This document shows positions 1 to 6,408 of a stretch of DNA of 22,744 bases, in pieces. This DNA is from Alphaproteobacteria bacterium. GTDB taxonomy: Bacteria; Pseudomonadota; Alphaproteobacteria; UBA6184. The translations under genes were made by a program, and so were the position numbers. Under the pieces are notes generated by a model. It did no database searches. It was not told the DNA's origin and saw nothing but the letters and a program-made list of their open reading frames with translations. The stretch is from contig JAUIKZ010000011.1 of NCBI GenBank assembly GCA_030433125.1, forward strand, positions 1-22,744, in the 5' to 3' direction. The stretch's first letter is position 1. Each line of letters starts with the position of its first letter.

Positions 1-1119
1 CTTCGTAATTTAAATACAAACAATGCGAGCATGACAGATGCCATCGCAAAGGTGTCCACAGGTCGTCGTATTACAAAAGCGTCTGATGATGCTGCTGTGT
101 TTGCTCTTCACAACACGTTGTCGAAAGAACTTAATGGTCGTGAGCAAGCCAACCGTAACGCGGCTAACGGTATTGCCGTGGTGCAAGTGGCCGCCGGTGG
201 TGTTGAAGCCATTACAAATGCGGTGAACCGCCTTAAAACATTGGCCGCCATGGCAAACAGTGATGGCTTAAGCGCAGCCGACCGCTCGCTAGCGGACAAT
301 GAGTTTCAAAACGTGAAAAACTCTATTAGTGACATTGCCGATCACACCCGTTGGAGTGGTGCGTCCTTGTTAGAAGGTGAGCATACTGTTACAGCAGGAG
401 GAAGCGCTACAGGCATGAGCGCCCCTACAAGCTTCAAAGGCGGCGTCACAGGTGCTGTTGCCGCAGATGACGATACAGTCCAAGTATCAAGTGGACAGTT
501 GAGTATAGTTATTGGAAGCACCACATATACCACATCTAGTGTACCAGCCTCAATGAGCGCAGGTGATGAAATAACATTGGACTTTAGTGATGGTAATGGC
601 AACAGCTTTGAAATGACATATACAATGCAAACTGGTGAAACAGAAGCTGGGGATATCGAGACTGCGCTGGAAGTATATTTTGACTGCGCTGCCTCAGGAT
701 CGGGCTCTACATTCGCAAATAGCAACAAAAACCTAAGCTTCCAAATTACCGATAAAGAAGAAGATATGGTAACAGTGAGCCTTCTGGGCGCTTCAGCTTC
801 ATTACTGGGCCTTGGCGATGATGACATCACCACAAAAGCCAATGCGGTAACCGCGCAACAAAACATCGACACAGCCCTTACTACTTTAAACGAGATCTAT
901 GCGGAGATTGGTGCCAACCAACGCCAGTTCGAGCTTATTCTTGATAACAACACCATTATTATTGAGAACCTTGAATCTGCAAAGGGAACGTTTATGGATG
1001 CGGATCCAGCTAAGTCTATGATCGAATATTCACGGGCAGAGTTGATGAGCAACTTATCTCGCGGGATGTTGCAACGCGCTAACATGCTAACAGCTAGCAT
1101 TCGTGAGTTAACGCAATAG
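1..1119 (+). CDS. Flagellin, 5' end outside the window (partial)
   Basis: The reading frame is open from base 1, so the true start lies upstream; the in-frame ATG at 31 is probably internal. Flagellin is the secreted subunit that polymerises into the flagellar filament. The first ~110 residues match the conserved N-terminal D0/D1 helices (asparagine-rich start, STGRRI-KASDDAA type motif, TRWSGASLL). The last ~95 residues match the C-terminal helices (TTLNEIYAEIGANQRQ, then IIENLESAKGTFMDADPAKS). The middle (roughly residues 120-270 as read from base 1) is Gly/Ser/Thr-rich and acidic, like a surface-exposed variable domain, and holds one cysteine, which is uncommon in flagellins. The extreme C-terminus (LSRGMLQRANMLTASIRELTQ) keeps the helical pattern but differs from the enterobacterial consensus. 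It is followed by a hairpin terminator at 1185. Confidence 0.9.
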   Translation, partial: LRNLNTNNASMTDAIAKVSTGRRITKASDDAAVFALHNTLSKELNGREQANRNAANGIAVVQVAAGGVEAITNAVNRLKTLAAMANSDGLSAADRSLADNEFQNVKNSISDIADHTRWSGASLLEGEHTVTAGGSATGMSAPTSFKGGVTGAVAADDDTVQVSSGQLSIVIGSTTYTTSSVPASMSAGDEITLDFSDGNGNSFEMTYTMQTGETEAGDIETALEVYFDCAASGSGSTFANSNKNLSFQITDKEEDMVTVSLLGASASLLGLGDDDITTKANAVTAQQNIDTALTTLNEIYAEIGANQRQFELILDNNTIIIENLESAKGTFMDADPAKSMIEYSRAELMSNLSRGMLQRANMLTASIRELTQ

Positions 1120-1184
1120 TCCGTTTATCGCACACGGGTGGGGGCCTCGCCCCTCCTTTAAACTGACTATCAACCTCTTCTTTA

Positions 1185-1212
1185 AAGCCTGGTATTCTGC
1201 CAGGCTTATTTA
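1185..1212. terminator. Shared hairpin terminator between convergent units
   Basis: A perfect 8-bp stem (AAGCCTGG, loop TATTCTG, CCAGGCTT) lies between the flagellin gene and the end of the leftward rsmB operon. On the + strand it runs into TTATTTACTT, giving a modest U-rich tail. On the - strand the tail is weaker. Its position between convergent genes suggests use from both sides, with better support for the flagellin side. Confidence 0.6.
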
Positions 1213-1290
1213 CTTGTATGGTGCGAGCTAATTACTGATCATCACTAGGCGGCTGCTTTCGTAAAGGATTTTAGCTTGCGTAGCCCGCTT

Positions 1291-1539
1291 TTACTCTGCG
1301 GGGTGCCTGCCAACCACGTTCGTTCCTATCCGCTCCCACCGCGCCAAATCCTCTTTACTAGCCGTAGCTAAAATGCGCTCCAATTCAAAGGTGAGGCCGG
1401 CCAGGATAGCCGTGGGTTTTTGCAAGTGACGGTCGGCTTTAAGGTCATCGCCTAGCTTAATGCCAAGGTGCTCGAGAACACCAGCTTTGTGTAGCATGGC
1501 CCCCACCTGCACAAGTGTTTTGGCGCGAGTAGCTGTCAT
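1291..1539 (-). CDS. TraD-like small protein (conjugal transfer TraD family, PF06412 type)
   Basis: An 82-aa protein beginning T-A-T-R-A-K-T-L-V-Q-V-G-A-M-L-H-K-A-G-V-L. The pattern of basic residues, then a TL-(I/V)-Q-(I/V)-G-x-(L/M)-x-x-K-(A/S)-G-(L/V)-L segment, an LG(I/V)xxGDDL segment and a later L-(A/M)-G-L-x-x-E-L helix resembles the short TraD proteins of alphaproteobacterial conjugation regions. TraD in that family is small and is not the coupling ATPase of the same name. No other transfer gene is visible nearby. The gene is the last of the leftward operon: its ATG overlaps the rimI stop as ATGA, so translation is probably coupled. A housekeeping role after recruitment, or a conserved unknown that merely resembles TraD, are both possible; no function is proven here. 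Confidence 0.55.
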   Translation of the reverse strand: MTATRAKTLVQVGAMLHKAGVLEHLGIKLGDDLKADRHLQKPTAILAGLTFELERILATASKEDLARWERIGTNVVGRHPAE

Positions 1540-1982
1540 GTGCTGGCCTGTTGAAGGATGTGTTTAAATATCAAGGCGTCGTCCCCATTTTTATAATAGT
1601 GGCGGCGGGTGGCGATATGTTTAAAGCCGTGTTTTTTATAGAATGAAATAGCGGGTATATTTGTTGGCCGCACCTCCAAAAAAACGTTAGTGGCGCCTTT
1701 AGAATGGGCGATGTCGAAAATGTTGTGTAATAACTTGTGGCCATACCCTTTTTCGCGCAACGCTTTTTTTACAACAATTGATAGTATCTCCACTTCATCA
1801 AATACATGTTGGGCAATGCAAAACCCATATAATGCATTCCCTTCTCCCGAGAGTTTTATGCCAAATATATTAGGGGTGTTTGGCCAAGAGAGCCAAAAGG
1901 TGTCGCCTTCCTCGTTTTGTAAACCTAGGGCTTGCTGCACATCTTGAGGCTCCAATGGGGAAATGCTAGGGCTAGCCAACAT
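1536..1982 (-). CDS. rimI: Ribosomal-protein alanine N-acetyltransferase RimI-like (GNAT)
   Basis: A GNAT-fold acetyltransferase of 148 aa, close to the usual RimI length. RimI transfers acetyl from acetyl-CoA to the N-terminal amine of ribosomal protein bS18. The acetyl-CoA loop is visible as LREKGYG (R/Q-x-x-G-x-G/A) around residues 75-81, followed by the LEVRPTNIPAISFYKKHGF segment and a C-terminal RHYYKNGDDALIF, the usual RimI-type ending. The start overlaps the end of tsaB by 11 bp and the stop overlaps the next start, so this is an operon gene. The tsaB-rimI pairing is a common bacterial arrangement and strengthens the call. Substrate specificity cannot be read from sequence. Confidence 0.85.
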   Translation of the reverse strand: MLASPSISPLEPQDVQQALGLQNEEGDTFWLSWPNTPNIFGIKLSGEGNALYGFCIAQHVFDEVEILSIVVKKALREKGYGHKLLHNIFDIAHSKGATNVFLEVRPTNIPAISFYKKHGFKHIATRRHYYKNGDDALIFKHILQQAST

Positions 1983-2523
1983 CAGGCTCTCTCACATATA
2001 AAGGCAGAGGGTCACAAAGCCTATTGGCTTTTAGGCACTTTAGAAAGCCGTCGGGGGTAATCCATGACGTGCTTTCATTTTTATATTCCCCAACTATGTC
2101 ACCACCGTACGTTTCCAGTTCAGTGGGGCTCCAAATGGCTGGCTCTACCCCTTTGCGTTGCGCCACATAATAGCTGTCGCGTTTGGTGCTAACGGTGGTT
2201 AAGGCATTGGGCAGGTTTTGGCTATAGGCCATAAGGTTAAAGGTGGTTACACCCTGCACGGGTATGTTGAGGCCTAGCCCCAACCCCAAAGCCGCCGCTA
2301 AGCTTGCGCGAATGCCCGTGAAGGAGCCGGGGCCCACCGCCACTATAATATGCTCAATTTGCGTTTTTACAGCATTAAGCTTATGCAAAAGCTCATCTAG
2401 CGCGCTGTATAAATGTTGTGTTAATTGAAACACGTCCGCAAACCTATGGATTACTGGTTCGCCAATTGGGGGCGCCAGGGCTATGAAAGGGGTGAGGGTG
2501 GTGTTTTCAATGCACAACTTCAT
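1972..2523 (-). CDS. tsaB: tRNA t6A37 threonylcarbamoyladenosine biosynthesis protein TsaB
   Basis: TsaB is the non-catalytic partner of TsaD in the complex that makes the t6A37 modification of ANN-decoding tRNAs. The diagnostic GPGSFTGIR motif is at residues 64-72, preceded by an amphipathic helix and followed by the ALGLGLGLNIPVQGV segment. The N-terminus (MKLCIENTT) lacks the usual D-T-S/T of the ASKHA fold (I-E-N-T-T instead). At 183 aa it is shorter than typical TsaB (about 220-230), with the loss in the second half. The start ATG overlaps the HIT gene stop as ATGA, and there is no separate Shine-Dalgarno, so translation is likely coupled. tsaD and tsaE are not in this window. Confidence 0.88.
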   Translation of the reverse strand: MKLCIENTTLTPFIALAPPIGEPVIHRFADVFQLTQHLYSALDELLHKLNAVKTQIEHIIVAVGPGSFTGIRASLAAALGLGLGLNIPVQGVTTFNLMAYSQNLPNALTTVSTKRDSYYVAQRKGVEPAIWSPTELETYGGDIVGEYKNESTSWITPDGFLKCLKANRLCDPLPLYVREPDVG

Positions 2524-2894
2524 GGGGCGGTGACGCTTTCATCAAACAGCCCGCCCAGGTCTTGCCCGCCACACACGTGCATGTGAAAATGAGGCACTTC
2601 TTGGTGGGCATCAGCCCCATGGTTCGCCAGTAACCGGAACCCTGAATTGGCTAAACCCAAAGCATCCACCACTTTGTGAATGGCTTGCCAAAAGGCAGAT
2701 TGTTCTTCGGCGCTGGCCTGTTGCGAAAAGGCGTAGGCCGAGGTGTATTCACCTTTCGGAATGATAATGGCGTGTTGTTTGGTTTTAGGAAAAGCATCAT
2801 AAAACGCCAACACATGGGCATCTTCATAAATCACCTTCGCAGGGATCTCGTGGCGTAAAATTTTAGCAAACACGTTGTTGGGGTCGTACGACAT
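2520..2894 (-). CDS. HIT-family (HinT-like) nucleotide hydrolase
   Basis: A 124-aa protein with the histidine triad HFHMHV at residues 102-107, the catalytic H-x-H-x-H motif of HIT hydrolases that cleave nucleoside phosphoramidates and adenylylated adducts. The rest follows the family: a start of the form FAKILRHEIPAKVIYED, HAIIIPKGEY for the nucleotide-binding strand, and NHGADAHQEVPHFHMHV. A strong Shine-Dalgarno (AAAGGAG, 6-nt spacer) sits inside the last codons of rsmB, and the stop overlaps the tsaB start. It is embedded in an RNA-modification operon; a direct link between HIT function and t6A or rRNA methylation is not established. Full length. Confidence 0.92.
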   Translation of the reverse strand: MSYDPNNVFAKILRHEIPAKVIYEDAHVLAFYDAFPKTKQHAIIIPKGEYTSAYAFSQQASAEEQSAFWQAIHKVVDALGLANSGFRLLANHGADAHQEVPHFHMHVCGGQDLGGLFDESVTAP

Positions 2895-2895
2895 G

Positions 2896-4233
2896 TTAGG
2901 TCTCCTTTCGTTTTAAAATAGCGCCAAAAAAGCCATCCATGTTGTGTTCATGGGGAAGGGCTTTAAAATAAATGTCACACATGGGAAGCGGCGACACTGT
3001 GTTGGCCTGTTGTAATTCAAAGTGGGGGTGGTCCTTAAGAAACGCTTGTACCTGGGATTCGTTTTCCTCTTGGATGACAGAGCAAGTGGCGTAGACCAAC
3101 AGGCCTCCCGGCTTTACAAGGGTAGCTGCCCGTTTGAGAATGTTGGCCTGGTCACTTAAGATGCTTTTAAACTGGGGCGCGGTTAGCCTGATTTTTAGGT
3201 CAGGGTTACGACGCCAAGTGCCACTGCCACTACAGGGGGCGTCTACCAACACCTTGTTGGCCTTGTGCTTGAGTGTTTTAAATAGCCAGCGCTCATCATC
3301 GGTTTTTGTTAGGTCGATGGGCTTGTGCGCATGATGAACCCCCGCCCGTTTTAATCGCTTGGAGGCGTTTTCAAGGCGGCGGCTGTTAATGTCGCACAAT
3401 ACCAGCATGCCTTTATTTTTCATGGTGGGGGCCATGGCGAGGCTCTTTCCTCCGCCGCCGGCGCAAAAGTCTACAATACGCTCCCCTGGTTGGGCGTTCA
3501 CCAGTTGCGCCAACAGTTGTGAGCCTTCATCTTGCACTTCAAACAAGCCATCTTTGAACTCAGAGGTTGTTTGGAGGGCCACCCGTTCTGGCAACCTGAT
3601 GCCGCAGGGGCTAAAAGGTGTTTTTTCTGCTTTCCATTTATACTTTTGGTTGAGGGCGTGGAGCAATTTTTCACGGTTGGCTTTAGCGGTGTTCACTCTT
3701 AAATCGACGGGCGCCTCTTCCAGGTTTTTGGCCGTGAAGCATGGTAGCTCATCAACATTGGCCTGCATTTTGTGAAACAGCCAAGGTGCCATGTTGCTCT
3801 TTGTGGCCGCATCCATATCTTTATGGTTTTTCCAGCCGCCATGCTTGGGGTGGTTCCAGAGCTCTTCCGCAAGACGGCGAAGTTGCTTGTGTAATGGCGG
3901 CAAGGCATATTCATGGGTGCCAAAAAAGTTATTCACTTCTCCGGGTGATTTTTTTTCATGCAGTGTGAGATAGGTCACCAGTAAGTGCAAGGCGAAATCT
4001 GCTTGCCCCTCATACAGAGATGCACCCGTGCTATGCTGCGCCCACCAGAGCAGCCAATAATGATGCCGCACTACGCCATAAACGCGGCTGGCGATGGCTT
4101 TTTTATCTTTGGCGCCGATAAAACGCTTACCCTTAAAAGTGCGGTGTAAGAGGGCGTCAATGGGCTGATTATCGGCGGCGTAAAACTGGCTCAAAACCTG
4201 AGCGGCGGTAGCGATGTGTGCGGCTGGGTGCAT
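2896..4233 (-). CDS. rsmB: RsmB-type 16S rRNA (cytosine-C5) methyltransferase
   Basis: A 445-aa SAM-dependent RNA m5C methyltransferase of the RsmB/NOP2 family; E. coli RsmB methylates C967 of 16S rRNA. The first ~140 residues form a helical NusB-like RNA-binding domain. A PUA-like linker follows, then the Rossmann catalytic domain: SAM motif I VDFCAGGGGKS (about 254-264), DAPCSGSG with Cys334 (motif IV) and YATCS with the nucleophile Cys384 (motif VI), and a C-terminal GFFGAILKR. The start at 4233 has an AGAGG a few bases upstream and lies 10 bp downstream of tRNA-Gly, so the operon is probably cotranscribed with the tRNA. RsmF is the alternative; length and the helical N-terminus favour RsmB. 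Confidence 0.88.
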   Translation of the reverse strand: MHPAAHIATAAQVLSQFYAADNQPIDALLHRTFKGKRFIGAKDKKAIASRVYGVVRHHYWLLWWAQHSTGASLYEGQADFALHLLVTYLTLHEKKSPGEVNNFFGTHEYALPPLHKQLRRLAEELWNHPKHGGWKNHKDMDAATKSNMAPWLFHKMQANVDELPCFTAKNLEEAPVDLRVNTAKANREKLLHALNQKYKWKAEKTPFSPCGIRLPERVALQTTSEFKDGLFEVQDEGSQLLAQLVNAQPGERIVDFCAGGGGKSLAMAPTMKNKGMLVLCDINSRRLENASKRLKRAGVHHAHKPIDLTKTDDERWLFKTLKHKANKVLVDAPCSGSGTWRRNPDLKIRLTAPQFKSILSDQANILKRAATLVKPGGLLVYATCSVIQEENESQVQAFLKDHPHFELQQANTVSPLPMCDIYFKALPHEHNMDGFFGAILKRKET

Positions 4234-4243
4234 ATGTCCTCTT

Positions 4244-4317
4244 TGGAGCGGGTGAAGGGAATCGAACCCTCGTCACCAGCTTGGGAAGCTGATGCTCTAC
4301 CATTGAGCTACACCCGC
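4244..4317 (-). tRNA. tRNA-Gly (anticodon CCC)
   Basis: Read on the minus strand, the gene starts GCGGGTG at 4317 and ends CACCCGC-T-CCA at 4244, with the CCA encoded. The anticodon arm has the stem TCAGC/GCTGG around the loop TTCCCAA, so positions 34-36 are CCC. The T arm is GAGGG-TTCGATT-CCCTT with one G-U pair. The D-loop GCTCAATGGTAGAGC is the usual glycine form. The 74-nt cloverleaf is complete. It is separated from rsmB by 10 bp, and a promoter lies immediately upstream. Confidence 0.96.
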
Positions 4318-4331
4318 GGTTTGTTTAATTT

Positions 4332-4361
4332 TTTATACATTAAAATGAGTGGAAGAATCAA
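4332..4361 (-). promoter_or_regulatory. Sigma70-type promoter of the tRNA-Gly/rsmB operon
   Basis: On the minus strand a -35 box TTGATT (4361-4356) and a -10 box TATAAA (4337-4332) are separated by 18 bp, predicting initiation near 4325, about 8 nt before the mature tRNA 5' end. Both boxes are close to the sigma70 consensus and the site is correctly placed between repeat copy 1 and the tRNA. Confidence 0.6.
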
Positions 4362-4400
4362 TATATTATTGCGTATCAGCCAGGGTCTTTGCAGGAGGGC

Positions 4401-4582
4401 TTGTTTTCCGCTCGGCTGCATTGTCGCTTAAAGCGCTTGGGCCTCAAGGTTGCCCTTTCCCTTCGATTTTATATGCATAAAATCTGCAGGGGCCCGGGGC
4501 GCTCTTGACCCCCGGCGCTATTGCTTTAAGCTTATTATACAGCCATGAGCCAAAAACAATTTTCTATCTTTAGCCAAGATAG
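4401..4582. repeat. Structured intergenic repeat, copy 1
   Basis: The core 4409-4551 is about 89% identical to 21047-21188. The element is a nested imperfect palindrome: outer arms TTGTTTT/AAAACAA, GCTC/GAGC and GGCTG/CAGCC; then GCTTAAAGCG (4426-4435) against a matching right arm ending GCTTTAAGC; GGG (4439-4441)/CCC (4511-4513); GCCC/GGGC; CCCTT/AGGGG; and an inner hairpin GATTTTAT-ATGC-ATAAAATC. A separate hairpin, CTATCTT-TAGCC-AAGATAG, follows at 4564-4582. It lies 3' of the 504-aa gene (-) and 5' of the tRNA-Gly promoter. No protein-coding capacity is evident. It could be a MITE-like element, a palindromic intergenic repeat or a structured RNA; which strand, if any, is transcribed is unknown. 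Confidence 0.85.
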
Positions 4583-4607
4583 AGGGCTTGTGGAGGGCCT
4601 TGTGCCT

Positions 4608-6122
4608 TTAATAGGTGAGCCCTACTTCCACAAAGGGGGTAATACTATAGGAGCGGATGTCGCTACGTGTATTTTTGTTAAACACACCGTGGCGTTTTCC
4701 TTTTAGGCTCAGCATGGGAAGAATGTCCATCCCCAGCTTGACCTGGAACATATTGGCTAAATGAAGATCTGCTTTAAAGCGGCCGCCTAAGCCTTGATGG
4801 GTGAACACCGCGTTGGCTTCTAAGTGCAATGGATTTGGCCCATAAAATTTGTGCACCAGCCCCAGCTCAAGTTCGCCAAGTCCGGCGCCACCGGAAGTGA
4901 ATTCAAGGTCGATGGGGATCCACCAGTTATCGTTAATGCGGATGTTGGATGTCATGCTCATGGCCGGACCCGTATCATTTAGATACACATGCCAATCGGG
5001 GATTTTGAGCCGTCGCCAAAAATAGGCGCGGGCGTTGAGGGTGCCATCGGTTAGATATTCGGAATGAGTGTGCTTTAAGGTGCGGTAAAAGCTGCTGCTC
5101 AAGAGGTTGGCGAGCAGGCTCATGAAAAACAACCGGGTGGGGGTAGCTTTTTCGTGGGTTGTTTGTAAATAGTTGCAGGCCTCTTTGAGGGTGCCGCCAT
5201 AGACATCTGTGGCGGCCAAAGCGGTTAAAATGGGTTGGTATAAGCGATAACGGCTGTAGTTACGGCTATCAATAAAATGGAGGTTGCCGTAGGTGGCCCG
5301 TTCCTCAACCTCTTTCATCAGGTCGGAAATGCTGTTGAACCCGGCGGCCAAAATGTTCACCGCCCATTGCCGGTCAATGGCATCGTAGCCCGAAAGGGTG
5401 CGGCGCATGTCTTGGTCGGGTGGGTTTCCTTGGAAGGAGGTGGACTTAAAGTAAACTTCTTGAGCTGCCTTCGTGGCATTTGCTTGCGCCAGATTGAGTA
5501 TTTTATAACCATTGAGTTTGTCGAGCTCGGTATCCACAAGGTTAAGGCTGGGGCGCAATGTAAAGCTGCGTAGCCCGCGCCCGAAGGAGTCATAATACCA
5601 GGCCTTAAAAAACGGAGTGTACCCGCTTAGCATGTGGCCGCCTGATCGGATGTGTTTTTTGTAGGTGTTTTTTGAGGAGCTGTCTTCCCAATCCACCGTT
5701 GTTGCCGTAAAGGAATAGGCGTTAATGCGGCTTGTAATGGCGTTATGAAAATGCGCTGCATCCGTTAATAGTTCAAGGGGGAGCATGAAGAGGTTGTGCA
5801 CATAGCTTAAGGCGAAGCGTTTGTGGAAGTTGTCTGGCTTAAAGGCGTAATGCACTTTGTCGAATGTATACTCGAACAGACTGTCCATGTTGCGCTTAAA
5901 GGTTAAGTGTCCTTGGTTATTATAATTTCCGAAGAAGTCATAGCTCGCCGACAAGGTGCGGTGTTTTGCGGGTTCTAAATCTGTTGTGGGATCGTCATCA
6001 TTATCTTCCGCTTGCGGCGGCTCCTTTGTGTGCGGCAAGTCGGTGGGCATGGTGTTGGGGTCATATTCTGCGAGCGGGAGGGCATAACAAGTCGAAATGA
6101 GTATTAAAATTTTAAATCGCAT
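4608..6122 (-). CDS. Unrecognised exported protein, possibly outer-membrane
   Basis: I do not recognise this 504-aa protein. It begins with a short basic-hydrophobic segment (MRFKILILISTCYALPLAEY) that reads as a signal peptide. A low-complexity acidic and proline-rich stretch (about residues 22-55, with EDNDDDPTTD) follows. From about residue 56 it is rich in aromatic residues with alternating polar and hydrophobic runs (for example LSASYDFFGNYNNQGHLTF). The C-terminal ~100 residues (WWIPIDLEFTSGGAGLGELELGLVHKF and onward) look like successive amphipathic beta strands, ending in ...VEVGLTY with a terminal aromatic, as in many outer-membrane beta-barrels. The middle contains helical segments, so it may be a mixed-fold surface or periplasmic protein. 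There is no clear Shine-Dalgarno before the ATG at 6122. It is monocistronic between the repeat and a foldable intergenic region. Confidence 0.6.
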   Translation of the reverse strand: MRFKILILISTCYALPLAEYDPNTMPTDLPHTKEPPQAEDNDDDPTTDLEPAKHRTLSASYDFFGNYNNQGHLTFKRNMDSLFEYTFDKVHYAFKPDNFHKRFALSYVHNLFMLPLELLTDAAHFHNAITSRINAYSFTATTVDWEDSSSKNTYKKHIRSGGHMLSGYTPFFKAWYYDSFGRGLRSFTLRPSLNLVDTELDKLNGYKILNLAQANATKAAQEVYFKSTSFQGNPPDQDMRRTLSGYDAIDRQWAVNILAAGFNSISDLMKEVEERATYGNLHFIDSRNYSRYRLYQPILTALAATDVYGGTLKEACNYLQTTHEKATPTRLFFMSLLANLLSSSFYRTLKHTHSEYLTDGTLNARAYFWRRLKIPDWHVYLNDTGPAMSMTSNIRINDNWWIPIDLEFTSGGAGLGELELGLVHKFYGPNPLHLEANAVFTHQGLGGRFKADLHLANMFQVKLGMDILPMLSLKGKRHGVFNKNTRSDIRSYSITPFVEVGLTY

Positions 6123-6150
6123 TGGCTCAATTGTTTGTTTACACTATATA
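6122..6150 (+). promoter_or_regulatory. Possible rightward promoter into the 6150-6400 intergenic region
   Basis: TTGGCT (6122-6127) and TATATA (6145-6150) are separated by exactly 17 bp, predicting a start near 6157. No convincing protein gene lies downstream on this strand, so if active it would make a non-coding RNA. The TATATA box is palindromic and is shared with the proposed leftward promoter. Confidence 0.4.
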
Positions 6151-6172
6151 GAAAATGTATTGATCTACACAA
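6145..6172 (-). promoter_or_regulatory. Possible leftward promoter of the 504-aa protein gene
   Basis: On the minus strand TTGTGT (6172-6167) and TATATA (6150-6145) are 16 bp apart, predicting a start near 6139 and a leader of roughly 17 nt before the ATG at 6122. The -10 box coincides with that of the opposed rightward candidate, so the two would compete for polymerase. Confidence 0.35.
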
Positions 6173-6187
6173 GAGAAAATGCTGTTT

Positions 6188-6372
6188 GCCACAGGGTTCG
6201 CACGAAGACTGTTTGTGTGCCCATACCATGTCACCCAGGCCTAGTCGCCTGCCACCTGGGAGATCCTTGCAAATTAATACCCCAGGGAAGGCGGCGAGCA
6301 GAGGGTGCCGGAGGGTGTTGAGGGGGGGCAACCATGAAGTAGGGCCGTTGGAGCGGGTATTTGGCCCCTGGC
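6188..6372. other. GC-rich rod-like inverted structure, possible structured RNA
   Basis: This fills most of the 286-bp gap 6123-6408. Nested arms pair as a long interrupted rod: GCCA..GGG (6188-6196) with CCC.TGGC (6365-6372); TGCCC (6218-6222) with GGGCA (6326-6330); CACCC (6232-6236) with GGGTG (6313-6317); and a strong upper stem CGCC-T-GCC-A-CCTGGG (6246-6260) with CCCAGG-GAA-GGC-GGCG (6281-6296) around a 20-nt loop. A 7-bp repeat CATGAAG/CTTCATG spans 6333-6389. The overall size is similar to 6S RNA, but I see no diagnostic 6S, SRP, RNase P or tmRNA motif. GC-rich DNA folds easily, so this is a weak call; the strand is undecided. Confidence 0.25.
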
Positions 6373-6408
6373 GTTTGGCTTATCTTCATGCTTAGGGTCA
6401 TATCGTTG

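Noticed and set aside
6240..6330. Cobalamin riboswitch, suggested by GCCACCTGG and GGGAAGGCGG
   Set aside because: The hallmark B12-box (GCCAGGAGACCTGCC-like) is absent, element order is wrong, and no B12-related gene is downstream.
6104..6395. Short frames on both strands in the 6123-6408 gap
   Set aside because: No ribosome sites, no sensible composition, and they exist on both strands over the same GC-rich inverted structure.
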